Positions 1 to 9,795 of a stretch of DNA of 64,000 bases are shown in pieces. This DNA comes from Actinoallomurus iriomotensis. GTDB lineage: Bacteria > Actinomycetota > Actinomycetes > Streptosporangiales > Streptosporangiaceae. The position numbers and the translations under genes are program-made. Location of the stretch: contig NZ_BSTJ01000001.1 in assembly GCF_030269445.1 (NCBI RefSeq), positions 1,389,898 to 1,453,897 on the forward strand, given 5' to 3'. Every line of letters starts with the position of its first letter. The stretch's first letter is position 1. The notes under the pieces are model-generated. The model did not search any database and was not told the DNA's origin. It worked only from the letters and a program-made list of their open reading frames with translations.

Positions 1-366
1 GATGACCTGGTCGAACTCCTCCGGCGCCATGTTCTTGAAGGACTTGTCCCGCAGGATGCCGGCGTTGTTGACGACGATGTCGATCTTGCCGAACGCGTCG
101 AGCGCGGTCCGCACGATCGCCTCCGCGCCCTCGGGGGTGGCGACGTTGTCGGTGTTCGCGACCGCCTCGCCGCCGTTCTTCTTGATCTCCTCGACCACGG
201 CGGCCGCCGGGCCGGCGGAGGAGCCGCTGCCGTGGAGCGAGCCGCCGAGGTCGTTGACGACGACCTTCGCGCCCCGCGCGGCCAGCTCGAGCGCGTGCTG
301 CCGACCGAGCCCCTGCCCGGCTCCGGTGACGATCGCCACCCGTCCGTCGAACCGCAGTTCCGCCAT
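1..366 (-). CDS. SDR family oxidoreductase, 3' end cut by window edge
   Basis: This is a short-chain dehydrogenase/reductase running off the left edge, with the first 122 codons visible. The ATG at 366 is preceded by a strong GAGGAGG Shine-Dalgarno. Residues 14-21 are the cofactor-binding glycine motif TGAGQGLG, and a later NNAG motif is intact. The stretch after the glycine motif (VVVNDLGGS followed by a Gly/Ser-rich loop) resembles the hydroxyacyl-CoA-dehydrogenase-like SDRs related to peroxisomal multifunctional enzyme type 2, so a role in acyl-CoA oxidation is plausible. The catalytic Tyr-Lys pair lies outside the window, and the substrate cannot be assigned. Confidence 0.85.
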   Translation of the reverse strand, partial: MAELRFDGRVAIVTGAGQGLGRQHALELAARGAKVVVNDLGGSLHGSGSSAGPAAAVVEEIKKNGGEAVANTDNVATPEGAEAIVRTALDAFGKIDIVVNNAGILRDKSFKNMAPEEFDQVI

Positions 367-451
367 GTCCACATCCTCCTCGCGACGCGTTACCACTCCG
401 TGTGTATCAAACCGAATCCCACTCGGGTGGTCCAGGCGGCAACCGCGCGGG

Positions 452-535
452 TTCGCCGGTCGCGCTCGCCTCCTCACTCACTCCACGGACGGCTCGTACC
501 TCACCGGCCGCTCCGCTCGCTCGTCGGCTCGCCGC
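452..535. repeat. Dispersed repeat, intergenic copy
   Basis: This segment between the SDR and DedA genes closely resembles 42814-42895 inside the SRAP gene. Shared blocks include GGTCGCG, CTCCTCAC and CGGACGGCTCGT followed by CCTCACCG. One frame reads [16 protein letters not shown] here and PHPLRGRLVPHRPLHS there. It also contains the GAGCGAGCGGAGCG-like core found in the micro-ORF repeats. No gene was recognised in it. Confidence 0.6.
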
Positions 536-541
536 TCCGGG

Positions 542-1225
542 TCAGTCGTCGTGGTGGTGTTCGCGGAGGTCCTCGCGCAGGTCGGGGACGGACACCGGCT
601 CCGGGGTGGTCTCCGTCTCCTCCGCCTCCTTCTTGTGGCGGCGGTACAGCCAGACGCCGACCGCGATCACGACGATCACCGCGACCACGACCGCGAGGAC
701 CCGGCCGGCCCACTGGGCGACCTGCTCGAACGCCGTTCCGGCCAGGTAGCCGCCGATCGTGAAGCCGATGCCCCAGGTGATGCCGCCCAGGGCGTTGAAG
801 ACCAGGAACCGGCCGTACGGCATCCGCGCGCTCCCCGCGAGCGCGGGCATGATCGCGCGCAGGAGGGCGGTGAAGCGGCCGATGAAGACGGCGAAGGCGC
901 CGCGCCGGCGCAGGAGGTCCTGTGCGGTGCCGAGCCGGTCGCGGTGTTTTCGCAACGGGCGCGTGTCGAGCAGCCGGTCGCCGAACTTGCGCCCGATCTC
1001 GTACCCCACCGAGTCGCCCACGACGGCGGCGAGCACGATCACGACGAGCAGGATGGGCAGCGATACCCGGTGCTGGCTGGCAAGCACCCCGGCGATGACG
1101 ATCGCGGTCTCCCCCGGGAAGACGAACCCGAAGAACAGGGCGGCCTCGGCGAACACGAGCGCGGCGACCACCCCGTAGATGACCGGGCCGTGCAGGTGCA
1201 GCAGAGCGTCAGTGATATGACCCAC
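542..1225 (-). CDS. DedA family membrane protein
   Basis: This 227-residue protein of the DedA/VTT family is probably a lipid scramblase or flippase-type transporter of the cytoplasmic membrane. Visible features are a hydrophobic segment with acidic Glu27 and Glu39 around the FVFPGE turn, a second segment near 53-72, the family GRF...R...PALAG motif near 115-131, and a last helix near 178-203. The tail is charged and ends in EHHHDD. Length is normal for the family. It is transcribed toward the SDR gene, with a dispersed repeat in the gap. The substrate cannot be read from sequence. Confidence 0.85.
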   Translation of the reverse strand: MGHITDALLHLHGPVIYGVVAALVFAEAALFFGFVFPGETAIVIAGVLASQHRVSLPILLVVIVLAAVVGDSVGYEIGRKFGDRLLDTRPLRKHRDRLGTAQDLLRRRGAFAVFIGRFTALLRAIMPALAGSARMPYGRFLVFNALGGITWGIGFTIGGYLAGTAFEQVAQWAGRVLAVVVAVIVVIAVGVWLYRRHKKEAEETETTPEPVSVPDLREDLREHHHDD

Positions 1226-1334
1226 GGGCGATCAGTGTCCCGTTTCCGGCGTCTCCATGAGGATTATCGTATGAGCAGGTCGGCACCGGCGGATCGCTCT
1301 AAGGTCGCAGATCCCCGTCAACCGGAGGGATTAC

Positions 1335-2234
1335 ATGGCGAACATCATGAGCCCTGAGCTGAAGAACGGCCGGTTCGTGCGGCAGTCCAACCGGTTCACC
1401 GACCGCATCGGCAGCGATGAGTTTCCCGCCGAGACCGGCCGCTACCAACTCTACGCCTCGCTGGCCTGCCCCTGGGCGCACCGCGCCCTCATCGTCCGCA
1501 GGCTGCTCGGGCTGGAGGACGTGATCGGAGTCACCATCGTCGACCCGATCCGCGACGAGCGCGGCTGGCGTTTCACGCTGTCGCCGGACGGCCGCGACCC
1601 CGTGACCGGCGCGCGGTTCCTGGCCGAGCTCTACACCGCCACCGACCCGTCGTACGACGGGCGGCACACCGTGCCGTGCGTGTGGGACACCGTGAGCGGG
1701 CGGCTCGTCACCAACGACTATCCCCAGATCACGCTGACGCTCGAGTCGGCGTTCGCGCCGTTCCACCGGCCCGGCGCGCCCGAGCTGTACCCGGAGGAGC
1801 TGCGCGCCGAGATCGACGAGGTGAACGACGACGTCTTCCACAACGTCAACAACGGCGTCTACAAGGCCGGCATGGCGCAGACCCAGGAGGCGTACGAAGA
1901 GGCGTTCGACGCGCTGTTCGCCGCCCTCGACCGCCTGGAGGCCCGCCTCGACGGCCACGACCACCTGGTCGGCGACCGGCTGACCGAGGCCGACGTGCGC
2001 CTGTACCCGACGCTGGCCCGCTTCGACGCGGTCTACCACACGCACTTCAAGTGCAACCTGCGGCGGATCGTCGACTATCCGCGCCTGTGGGCGTACGCCC
2101 GCCGGCTCCACGCCATTCCCGCGTTCGGCGAGACCACCGACTTCGACCACATCAAGCGGCACTACTACGAGACCCACCGGCACCTGAACCCGTACGGCAT
2201 CGTGCCCAAGGGCCCGGCGATCTCATGGACCTGA
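1335..2234 (+). CDS. Glutathionyl-hydroquinone-reductase-like GST (Xi/Omega class)
   Basis: This 299-residue protein belongs to the YqjG/ECM4 (Xi-class) glutathione transferases, which remove a thiol from glutathionyl-hydroquinones. The thioredoxin-like half carries the diagnostic CPWAHR with catalytic Cys45. The C-terminal helical half has DHLVGDRLTEADVRLYPTL and the conserved Tyr-rich YYETHRHLNPYGI end. The ATG at 1335 follows GGAGGGA. Actinobacteria normally make mycothiol rather than glutathione, so the physiological thiol partner is uncertain and may be mycothiol. Family assignment is firm and substrate is inferred. Confidence 0.88.
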   Translation: MANIMSPELKNGRFVRQSNRFTDRIGSDEFPAETGRYQLYASLACPWAHRALIVRRLLGLEDVIGVTIVDPIRDERGWRFTLSPDGRDPVTGARFLAELYTATDPSYDGRHTVPCVWDTVSGRLVTNDYPQITLTLESAFAPFHRPGAPELYPEELRAEIDEVNDDVFHNVNNGVYKAGMAQTQEAYEEAFDALFAALDRLEARLDGHDHLVGDRLTEADVRLYPTLARFDAVYHTHFKCNLRRIVDYPRLWAYARRLHAIPAFGETTDFDHIKRHYYETHRHLNPYGIVPKGPAISWT

Positions 2235-2265
2235 TCGTTGGACCTCGCCGGAGTACGGTCGAGGA

Positions 2266-3291
2266 ATGGACGAGTTCGCACTCCGCCTGAACCGGCGGCT
2301 CGACTCCGCGGGCGGCCTGGTCTGGTCTCCCTACTCCGTCGCGTCGGCGCTGGCGCTCGCCGCCACCGGCGCGCGCGGCCGGACCTACGACGAGCTGGCC
2401 GGCGCCCTGGGCGGGCCCCCGGACGGCCTGGGCCTCGCGGAGGCCGCGGCGCTCGGCGACGACGCCGAGATCGCGGTGGCCGACACGCTGTGGCTGCGCG
2501 AGGGGCTGCCCGTCGAGGAGGAGTACGAGCGCGCGACCGGCGCGGCACTGCACAGCGCCGACTTCGCCGGCGACCCCGAGGCCGCCCGCCGGGCCATCAA
2601 CGCGGAGGTCGCCAAGACGACACGCGAGCTCATCCAGGACCTGCTGCCGGCCGGTGCCGTCGACCCAGGCACGAGCGCGGTGATCGTCAACGCGCTGTAC
2701 CTCAAGGCCGTCTGGCGGATCCCGTTCTCGCGCAGGGACACGGTCCCGGCGCCCTTCCACGGTCCCGGCGGACGGCGGCGGGTGCCGACGATGCGCCGCA
2801 CCGGCCGCATGCCGTACGCCGAGGCCGGCGGCTGGCGGATGGTCACGCTCACGGCCGGGGGCGGCGTGGTCGCGGACGTGCTGCTCGGGCCCGAGGACGG
2901 CCCGCCGGCGCGGGAGTCGCTCCGCTCGCTGTACGACGCGGCGCGGTCGGTCAAGGTCGAGCTGGCCCTGCCGAGGTTCCGGGTCGAGAGCCGGGCGAGC
3001 CTGAGCGAGCCGCTCGGCGCCCTGGGCGTACGGACCGCCTTCACCGACGACGCCGACTTCTCCGGCATGACACCCGCACCCGTACGGATCGACCGGATCG
3101 AGCACAAGGCCGTGCTGGAGGTGGACGAGCAGGGGCTGGAGGGCGCGGCGGCCACCGCGGCCGTGATGGTGCCGGCGGGCATGGACATCAGCCGTCCCGT
3201 GGAGTTCCGCGTCGACCGGCCGTTCCTCGTGGTCGTACGCCACCCGGCCACCGGAGCCGTCTACTTCCTCGCCCGCGTCACCGAACCCTGA
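2266..3291 (+). CDS. Serpin family protein
   Basis: This 341-residue serpin (serine-protease-inhibitor fold) has no evident signal peptide. The family elements are an N-terminal SPYSVASALALAATGARG helix block, ALYLKAVWRIPF, and the C-terminal RPFLVVVRHPATGAVYFLARV strand. The reactive-loop hinge EQGLEGAAATAA starts at about residue 288. P12-P8 are small residues as in inhibitory serpins, but P14 is Leu instead of the usual Thr or Ser. Counting 17 residues places P1 near Ala304 with Gly305 as P1', which would suit an elastase-like target. The start at 2266 has only a poor ribosome site. Inhibitory activity is unproven. Confidence 0.85.
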   Translation: MDEFALRLNRRLDSAGGLVWSPYSVASALALAATGARGRTYDELAGALGGPPDGLGLAEAAALGDDAEIAVADTLWLREGLPVEEEYERATGAALHSADFAGDPEAARRAINAEVAKTTRELIQDLLPAGAVDPGTSAVIVNALYLKAVWRIPFSRRDTVPAPFHGPGGRRRVPTMRRTGRMPYAEAGGWRMVTLTAGGGVVADVLLGPEDGPPARESLRSLYDAARSVKVELALPRFRVESRASLSEPLGALGVRTAFTDDADFSGMTPAPVRIDRIEHKAVLEVDEQGLEGAAATAAVMVPAGMDISRPVEFRVDRPFLVVVRHPATGAVYFLARVTEP

Positions 3292-3297
3292 CCGGCC

Positions 3298-4236
3298 TCA
3301 CCGGAACGCCCGGCGGTAGGCGTTCGGGCTGAGCCCCGCCACCCGCTTGAACCGGTCGCGGAAGGCGGTCGGCGAGCCGAACCCGACCTGCGCGGCGATG
3401 CGGTCCACCGGGTGCGTCGTGGTCTCCAGGAGGTGCTGCGCCCGCCGGATCCGGGCCCGGTGCAGCCACTGCAGCGGCGTCGTGCCGGTCTGCTCGCGGA
3501 AGCGCCGGTTGAGCGTACGGGTGCTCATCCCGGCGTGGGCGGCGATCTCGTCGAGGGTCAGGTCGCGGGCGGAGTTGTCCTCCATCCAGCGCAGCACCGG
3601 CTCCATCAGCGAGCCACGCGGCGTGGGCGGCTGCTCGTGCACGATGAACTGCGCCTGCCCGCCCTCCCGCTCCAGCGCCATCACCGACAGCCGCGCCGCG
3701 TCGGCCGCGACGGCCGAGCCGTGGTCACACCGGATCATGTACAGGCACAGGTCGAGACCTGCCGCGGCGCCCGCGGAGGTCAGGATCTGCCCGTCGTGCA
3801 CGTACAGCACGTCCGGATCGACCTCCACGGCCGGGTACCGCGCGGCGAGGAACTCGGCGGCGACCCAGTGCGTGGTGGCGCGCCGCCCGTCCAGCAGCCC
3901 GGCCGCGGCGAGAACGAAGGCACCGGCACAGATCGACGCGATCCGCGTACCCGCCTCGGCCGCGCGGCGAAGCCCGGCGATCACCTCGGGAGGCGGCGGC
4001 GTACCCGGCGCGGCGACCCCCGGCACGATGATCGTGTCCGCTTCGTCCAGCGTCTCCAGACCGTACGGCGCGCGGATCGTGAACGCCCCGGCGTCGACCT
4101 CCTCGGAGAGCGCGCACACCCGCAGACGGTAGGGCGACCGCCCATCGGGCAACCGCGTACGCCCGAAGGCCTCCAGCGGCGTGGTGAGATCGAACCCGAT
4201 CACCCCGTCGAGCGCGAGCACCGCGATCGTGTGCAT
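3298..4236 (-). CDS. GlxA-type transcriptional regulator (DJ-1/PfpI plus AraC HTH)
   Basis: This 312-residue regulator has an N-terminal DJ-1/PfpI-like sensor domain (about 1-170) and a C-terminal AraC/XylS double helix-turn-helix (about 205-310). The nucleophile-elbow Cys is present in ASICAGAF (Cys103). The HTH half shows LTLDEIAAHAGMSTRTLNRRF and VDRIAAQVGFGSPTAFRDRF. The ATG at 4236 is preferred because MHTIAVLALDG is the usual beginning; the longer GTG reading adds 13 unsupported residues. It is tail-to-tail with the serpin gene, 6 bp apart. Target genes are unknown. Confidence 0.88.
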   Translation of the reverse strand: MHTIAVLALDGVIGFDLTTPLEAFGRTRLPDGRSPYRLRVCALSEEVDAGAFTIRAPYGLETLDEADTIIVPGVAAPGTPPPPEVIAGLRRAAEAGTRIASICAGAFVLAAAGLLDGRRATTHWVAAEFLAARYPAVEVDPDVLYVHDGQILTSAGAAAGLDLCLYMIRCDHGSAVAADAARLSVMALEREGGQAQFIVHEQPPTPRGSLMEPVLRWMEDNSARDLTLDEIAAHAGMSTRTLNRRFREQTGTTPLQWLHRARIRRAQHLLETTTHPVDRIAAQVGFGSPTAFRDRFKRVAGLSPNAYRRAFR

Positions 4237-4616
4237 GGCGACAACGTACGCCACCACCGGTTTCCCGCCAACCACGAGTCACCGGCGGGTATCGGCGCCG
4301 TATCCACGGGCCGTGCGTTACCCGCGCCTGGTCACGAGGGGGCTCGCGCCGCACGGCGGCCGCGCCCACATGGCACCGTGGCGATACCCACACCCGCCCG
4401 CTCGGGGTCATGCCGCGGCGGCCCCGCCTGACAGCGCCCACGCCGACCAGGCGTGGCGCCCGCACCACCGCGCATCGGCGTCCGTGTGGCGAGAATCTGG
4501 TGGAGGCTGGCAATTACGCCACTGTCGATATCCGAGGCCGGTCCGTAGCGTCGTCCCCGCGCCGCCGTACGCCGGGGGCGATCGTCACCGTTTCTCCACG
4601 TGAGGGCACCTGATCC
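4237..4616. other. Divergent intergenic region
   Basis: These 380 bp lie between the GlxA-like regulator and a small membrane-protein gene transcribed away from each other, so both promoters should lie here. I see no convincing RNA gene, long inverted repeat or extra coding sequence; the frames open here have no recognisable product. Confidence 0.4.
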
Positions 4617-5159
4617 GTGAGCAAGATCCTTCTCATCGTCCATGTCCTGGCCGCCGTTCTCGCGGTCGGCCCGGTGGCCGTGGCCGCCAGCATGTTCCCC
4701 GCCGCGATCCGCCGCGCGGCCGCCGGCTCCTCTCTTGAGGCCGCCACCGAACCCGCCCTCCGGTCCGCCGCCGTCCCGGGCACCCGCGCCGAGTCCGCCC
4801 AAGGGGACGCGCGGTCCGCCGGCTACGACGGGTCGGCGATGGCCGGCGCGCGGCTCCTGCACCGGATCTGCCGCGTGTACGCGGTCGCGGGGGTGGCCGT
4901 GCCGGTGTTCGGGTTCGCCACCGCCGGCGCCATGCACGTCACGGGCGACGCCTGGGTGATCGTCTCCATCGTCCTCACGGCGCTCGCCGCCGCCGTGCTC
5001 GCACTGCTCGTCCTGCCCCGCCAGCGGGCGCTCCTCGGCGGCACGATCACCGGGAACGGCCCGGCGCGGCTCGCCATGTACACCGGCGTGTTCAATCTCC
5101 TGTGGGCGGCGGTCACCATCCTGATGATCGTCAGGCCCGGGTCCAGCACCGGCACGTGA
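4617..5159 (+). CDS. DUF2269-like integral membrane protein
   Basis: This 180-residue membrane protein begins at a GTG preceded by a weak GAGGGCACCT-type site. The first hydrophobic segment (about 4-26) follows immediately, then a hydrophilic Ala/Ser-rich loop (about 35-80), then segments near 88-107, 112-133 and 155-172. The first segment (SKILLIVHVLAAVLAVGP) and overall layout resemble the DUF2269 family, but the assignment is tentative. No catalytic motif is seen. It stands alone between the regulator gene and kgd. Confidence 0.7.
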   Translation: MSKILLIVHVLAAVLAVGPVAVAASMFPAAIRRAAAGSSLEAATEPALRSAAVPGTRAESAQGDARSAGYDGSAMAGARLLHRICRVYAVAGVAVPVFGFATAGAMHVTGDAWVIVSIVLTALAAAVLALLVLPRQRALLGGTITGNGPARLAMYTGVFNLLWAAVTILMIVRPGSSTGT

Positions 5160-5463
5160 TCTGTGTCACCACCGTACGGCCACGCGGGCGCCCTCCGGCG
5201 GAGGGCCCGCGGAGCCGCGGGCGGACGATCCGGGCCGCTGAACGGCGTTCGCCCAAAAGAACAGGGCCATCGAGCCCCTCAGCGAACACCTTTATCGCCG
5301 CCCGAATTAGCGCGGAATATCCCTATCCGCAGGAGCGCTGTGCATGGACGTGGCCTGTCCACATCGTGAGAACCTCGAGCCTTGCATCGCGGACGGTCAC
5401 GGACGAGTAGCCTTGTCTCGATTACAGAACCACCTGCGAGCGCGGAAGAGGGCGATCTCCGCC
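5160..5463. other. kgd upstream region
   Basis: This 304-bp gap upstream of kgd should hold its promoter and leader. It has an imperfect GC-rich inverted repeat around 5186-5215 that may end transcription of the preceding gene. An open frame continues upstream from kgd to 5344, but its encoded residues do not match the Kgd family, so the stretch is treated as leader. Confidence 0.4.
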
Positions 5464-8400
5464 GTGTCGACTCAGTCGTCGCGATCCTCCGCCGACCAGA
5501 CCACTCCAGACTTCGGTCCCAACGAGTGGCTGGTCGACGAGCTTTATCAGAAGTACCTCGAAGACCCCAACTCGGTTGACCGAGCCTGGTGGAACTTCTT
5601 CGCCGACTACCAGCCGGACCGGCCGGCCAAGGCCACCGACGGCGCGGCCGCCTCCCCTCCGACACCCGCTCCCGCGACGCCCTCCGCCGCGACGCCCGTA
5701 CCCAAGCAGAAGCCCGCCGCCGCTCCCGCCGCCAAGGCCGAGCCGAAGCCGGCCGCGAAGGCGCCTGAGAAGCCGGCCAAGAAGGCCGCCCCCGCTCCCC
5801 AGATCCCCGGTGGAGCCGAGGAGGTGCGGCTGCGCGGCGTCGCCGCCCGCACGGTCGCCAACATGGAGGCCAGCCTGGCCGTGCCGACCGCGACGAGCGT
5901 GCGCGCGGTCCCCGCCAAGCTGCTGATCGACAACCGCATCGTCATCAACAACCACCTCAAGCGCGGGCGGGGCGGCAAGGTCTCCTTCACGCACCTGATC
6001 GGGTACGCCCTGGTCAAGGCGTTGCAGACCATGCCGGCGATGAACGCCTCGTACGCCGAGGTGGACGGCAAGCCGACGCTGATCCAGCCCGAGCACGTCA
6101 ACTTCGGCCTGGCGATCGACCTGAAGAAGGACGACGGCCAGCGGCAGCTCGTCGTGCCCAACATCAAGAACGCCGAGACCCTCGACTTCCGCCAGTTCTG
6201 GGCGGCGTACGAAGAGGTCGTGCGCAAGGCGCGCAACAACAAGCTGACGATCGACGACTACGCCGGCACCACGATCAGCCTCACCAACCCGGGCACGATC
6301 GGCACGGTGCACTCGGTGCCCCGCCTGATGCCCGGCCAGGGCACGATCATCGGCGTGGGCGCGATGGAGTACCCCGCCGAGTACGCCGGCACGTCCGAGG
6401 AGTCGCTGGCCCGCCTCGGCATCAGCAAGGTCATGACGCTGACCTCGACGTACGACCACCGCATCATCCAGGGCGCCCAGTCGGGCGACTTCCTGCGCGT
6501 CGTCCACCAGCTCCTGCTCGGCGAGGGCGAGTTCTACGACGAGATCTTCGAGGCCCTGCGCATCCCGTACGAGCCGGTCCGCTGGGTCCAGGACATCAGC
6601 GCCACCCACGAGGACGACGTCGCCAAGGTCGCCCGGGTGCACGAGCTGATCCACGCCTACCGCGTGCGCGGCCACCTCATGGCCGACACCGACCCGCTGG
6701 AGTACACCCAGCGCCGCCACCCCGACCTCGACGTCCTCAAGCACGGCCTCACCCTGTGGGACCTGGAGCGCGAGTTCGCCACCGGCGGGTTCGGCGGCAA
6801 GCCGACAATGAAGCTGCGCGACATCCTCGGCGTGCTGCGCAACTCCTACTGCCGTACGGTCGGCATCGAGTACATGCACATCCAGGAGCCCGACGAGCGG
6901 GCCTGGATCCAGGCGCGCGTCGAGGTCCCGCCGGAGAAGCCCGACCGCGAGGAGCAGAAGCACATCCTCGGCCGGCTCAACACCGCCGAGGCGTTCGAGA
7001 CGTTCCTGCAGACCAAGTTCGTCGGCCAGAAGCGCTTCTCCCTCGAGGGCGGCGAGTCGCTCATCCCGCTGCTCGACTCGGTGATCACCGCGGCCGCGCA
7101 GGAGCACCTCGACGAGGTCGTCATCGGCATGGCCCACCGCGGCCGGCTCAACGTCCTGGCCAACATCGTGGGCAAGTCCTACGGCCAGATCTTCGGTGAG
7201 TTCGAGGGCAACCTCGACCCGCGCAGCGCGCAGGGCTCCGGCGACGTGAAGTACCACCTCGGCGCCGACGGCGACTTCGTGGCCCACGACGGCTCGAAGA
7301 TCCGCACCTCGCTCGTGGCCAACCCGAGCCACCTGGAGACCGTCGACCCGGTCGCCGAGGGCGTCGTCCGCGCCAAGCAGGACGTCCTCGACCTCGGCGA
7401 GGGCAAGTTCACGGTGATGCCGATCCTCATCCACGGCGACGCGGCCTTCGCCGGCCAGGGCGTCGTGGCCGAGACGCTGAACCTCTCCCAGCTCCGCGGC
7501 TACCGCACCGGCGGCACCGTGCACATCGTCGTGAACAACCAGGTCGGCTTCACCACCGCCCCGGAGTACTCCCGGTCCAGCGTGTACGCCACGGACGTGG
7601 CGCGCATGATCCAGGCGCCGATCTTCCACGTGAACGGCGACGACCCCGAGCAGTGCGCGCGGGTCGCCCGGCTGGCGTTCGAATACCGCCAGGCGTTCAA
7701 CAAGGACGTCGTGATCGACCTGATCTGCTACCGGCGGCGCGGCCACAACGAGTCCGACAACCCGTCGTTCACGCAGCCGCTCATGTACGACCTCATCGAC
7801 GCCAAGCGTTCGGTGCGCAAGCTCTACACCGAGGCGCTGATCGGCCGCGGCGACATCACCGTCGAAGAGGCCGAGCAGGCGCTCCGCGACTACCAGGAGC
7901 AGCTGGAGCGGGCCTTCGCCGAGACGCGCGAGGCCATCAACCAGCCGCCGCAGGACAGCTTCACCAAGCCCGACACCGAGCGCATCCCGGTCGACCACAA
8001 GGGCGTGCCCACGGCCATCTCGGACGAGACGGTCAAGCGGATCGTCGACACGCAGCTCAACCTGCCGGAGGGCTTCACGCCGCACCCGCGGGTGCAGCCG
8101 CTGGTGCAAAAGCGCGCGCAGATGATCGAGGACAACGCGATCGACTGGGCGACCGGTGAGATGTTCGCGTTCGGCTCGCTGCTGATCGACGGCCGCCCGG
8201 TGCGCGTCGTCGGCCAGGACACCCGCCGCGGCACCTTCGGCCAGCGTCACGCGGTGCTGTTCGACCGCAAGACCGGCGAGGAGTACACCCCGCTGAAGCA
8301 GTTCGGGCAGGGCACCTCGAAGTTCTACGTGCACGACTCGCTGCTGAGCGAGTACGCCGCGATGGGCTTCGAGTACGGCTACTCGATGACCCGGCCCGAC

Positions 8401-9162
8401 GCTCTGGTCTGCTGGGAGGCCCAGTTCGGCGACTTCGCCAACGGCGCCCAGTCGATCTTGGACGAGTACATCTCCTCCGGCGAGCAGAAGTGGGGCCAGC
8501 ATTCCTCGGTCGTGCTGCTGCTGCCGCACGGCTACGAGGGCCAGGGCCCGGACCACTCCTCGGCCCGCATCGAGCGCTACCTCCAGCTGTGCGCGCAGGA
8601 CAACATGACGGTGGCGCAGCCGAGCACGCCCGCCAACTACTTCCACCTGCTGCGCTGGCAGGCGCTGTCGCCGCGGGAGAAGCCGCTGATCGTGTTCACG
8701 CCGAAGCAGCTGCTGCGGCTCAAGGCGGCGACGTCGGCGACGTCGGAGTTCACCTCCGGGTCGTTCCGGCCGGTGATCGGCGAGACGGCGGAGCTCGGCC
8801 AGGTACGCCGCGTCGTGCTCACCACCGGCCGTCTCTACTACGACCTGGTCGGCGCACGGGACAAGGCCGACGACACCTCGACCGCGATCGTCCGGGTCGA
8901 GCGGCTCTACCCGCTGCCGGTCGACGAGATCAAGGCGGAGCTGGCGAAGTACCCGGCCGACGCGGAGCTGATCTGGGTCCAGGACGAGCCCGCCAACATG
9001 GGCGCCTGGCCGTTCATGTCGCTGAAGCTGCCCGCGCATCTGGAGGGCCGCGAGCTCAAGCGGGTGTCCCGCCGGGCCAGCTCGTCGCCCGCCGTCGGAT
9101 CGGCCAAGATGCACGCGGCCGAGCAGCAGGGCCTGCTCGCCGCCCTGTTCGGCGAACGCTGA
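5464..9162 (+). CDS. kgd: Multifunctional 2-oxoglutarate metabolism enzyme (Kgd/SucA)
   Basis: This 1232-residue fused enzyme combines 2-oxoglutarate decarboxylase/dehydrogenase E1 with a succinyltransferase (E2o) core and acts in the TCA cycle. GTG 5464 gives the family N-terminus ([19 protein letters not shown]) and about the Mycobacterium Kgd length; GAGGG lies upstream. Order: E1 N-terminal helix; Ala/Pro/Lys-rich linker (about 45-100); acyltransferase domain with [18 protein letters not shown] and the [10 protein letters not shown] active-site block; then the ThDP-dependent part with [27 protein letters not shown] and [17 protein letters not shown]. The C-terminal transketolase-like domain keeps [12 protein letters not shown] and [12 protein letters not shown]. 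No defects seen. The enzyme is regulated by GarA-type FHA proteins in relatives; none is in this window. Confidence 0.97.
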   Translation: MSTQSSRSSADQTTPDFGPNEWLVDELYQKYLEDPNSVDRAWWNFFADYQPDRPAKATDGAAASPPTPAPATPSAATPVPKQKPAAAPAAKAEPKPAAKAPEKPAKKAAPAPQIPGGAEEVRLRGVAARTVANMEASLAVPTATSVRAVPAKLLIDNRIVINNHLKRGRGGKVSFTHLIGYALVKALQTMPAMNASYAEVDGKPTLIQPEHVNFGLAIDLKKDDGQRQLVVPNIKNAETLDFRQFWAAYEEVVRKARNNKLTIDDYAGTTISLTNPGTIGTVHSVPRLMPGQGTIIGVGAMEYPAEYAGTSEESLARLGISKVMTLTSTYDHRIIQGAQSGDFLRVVHQLLLGEGEFYDEIFEALRIPYEPVRWVQDISATHEDDVAKVARVHELIHAYRVRGHLMADTDPLEYTQRRHPDLDVLKHGLTLWDLEREFATGGFGGKPTMKLRDILGVLRNSYCRTVGIEYMHIQEPDERAWIQARVEVPPEKPDREEQKHILGRLNTAEAFETFLQTKFVGQKRFSLEGGESLIPLLDSVITAAAQEHLDEVVIGMAHRGRLNVLANIVGKSYGQIFGEFEGNLDPRSAQGSGDVKYHLGADGDFVAHDGSKIRTSLVANPSHLETVDPVAEGVVRAKQDVLDLGEGKFTVMPILIHGDAAFAGQGVVAETLNLSQLRGYRTGGTVHIVVNNQVGFTTAPEYSRSSVYATDVARMIQAPIFHVNGDDPEQCARVARLAFEYRQAFNKDVVIDLICYRRRGHNESDNPSFTQPLMYDLIDAKRSVRKLYTEALIGRGDITVEEAEQALRDYQEQLERAFAETREAINQPPQDSFTKPDTERIPVDHKGVPTAISDETVKRIVDTQLNLPEGFTPHPRVQPLVQKRAQMIEDNAIDWATGEMFAFGSLLIDGRPVRVVGQDTRRGTFGQRHAVLFDRKTGEEYTPLKQFGQGTSKFYVHDSLLSEYAAMGFEYGYSMTRPDALVCWEAQFGDFANGAQSILDEYISSGEQKWGQHSSVVLLLPHGYEGQGPDHSSARIERYLQLCAQDNMTVAQPSTPANYFHLLRWQALSPREKPLIVFTPKQLLRLKAATSATSEFTSGSFRPVIGETAELGQVRRVVLTTGRLYYDLVGARDKADDTSTAIVRVERLYPLPVDEIKAELAKYPADAELIWVQDEPANMGAWPFMSLKLPAHLEGRELKRVSRRASSSPAVGSAKMHAAEQQGLLAALFGER

Positions 9163-9170
9163 GAGCAACC

Positions 9171-9196
9171 CTGGCCCGCCGCTCGCGGCGGGCCAG
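9171..9196 (+). terminator. Hairpin after kgd
   Basis: A perfect 10-bp stem (CTGGCCCGCC with GGCGGGCCAG) and a 6-nt loop begin 8 bp after the kgd stop codon. There is no T-run, as is common for GC-rich actinobacterial terminators. Confidence 0.6.
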
Positions 9197-9537
9197 GATC
9201 GCACGCGAGCCGGCAGAGCACGGGGTACGGGCGGTCTCCAGGAGACCACCCGGCCCGCCGCGGCCGACAGGTCAGAGATGCTTCGCCGTCGGCCGCGCCG
9301 ATGACCGTCCTGGTTCCGGGCCGCGACCGAGGCCACCGCCGCGACGCGTTCCCTGCTCTCCGGCTTCGGTCCGAGGCGTTCACTCACCCCGTGCAGTGGG
9401 GCATCGGTCTCCCGGACCCTTGCGAGGGTGCCGTACGGTCCTCGCCGCGGTACCGTGCCCGGCCGCGGCGCGTACCGGCTGCTACCTTGGGCGCCGTCCG
9501 GACCACCCACCTGACTGACGATTGCGAACTTGGACGC
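9197..9537. other. Intergenic region between kgd and DUF6104 gene
   Basis: These 341 bp lie between the kgd hairpin and the small DUF6104 gene. The reading frame of the DUF6104 protein stays open upstream to 9301, but those residues are compositionally random and arginine-rich. No RNA gene or strong repeat was seen. Confidence 0.35.
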
Positions 9538-9717
9538 ATGTACTTCACCGACCGAGGGATCGAGGAACTCGCCGAACGCCGCGGCGAGGAAGAGGTCTCG
9601 CTCGCGTGGATGGCCGACCGTCTCCGGGAGTTCGTCGACCTGAACCCCGAGTTCGAGACACCGGTCGAGCGCCTCGCGACCTGGCTGGCGAGACTCTCCG
9701 ACGAAGACGACGACTGA
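9538..9717 (+). CDS. DUF6104 family small protein
   Basis: This 59-residue acidic protein starts MYFTDRGIEELAERRG and ends in a run of Asp/Glu. I recognise it as the DUF6104 family, which commonly sits just downstream of kgd/sucA in actinomycetes. ATG 9538 fits the family start; the longer open frame upstream lacks the conserved residues. Composition predicts two short helices and no membrane segment. Function is unknown. The constant association with kgd suggests a link to 2-oxoglutarate metabolism, but that is only inference. Confidence 0.85.
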   Translation: MYFTDRGIEELAERRGEEEVSLAWMADRLREFVDLNPEFETPVERLATWLARLSDEDDD

Positions 9718-9795
9718 CCGGCGTCCGGCGGCGCACATGCCTCGCCCGACGCGGGCCGGGCCGCCGCCTGAGAGTCCACCGCTTCACCTCCCCAG

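Noticed and set aside
5422-9738. 1438-codon open frame antisense to kgd
   Set aside because: It is a shadow of a GC-rich coding region: composition is Val/Arg/Leu/Asp repeats with no domain, and kgd itself is unmistakable.
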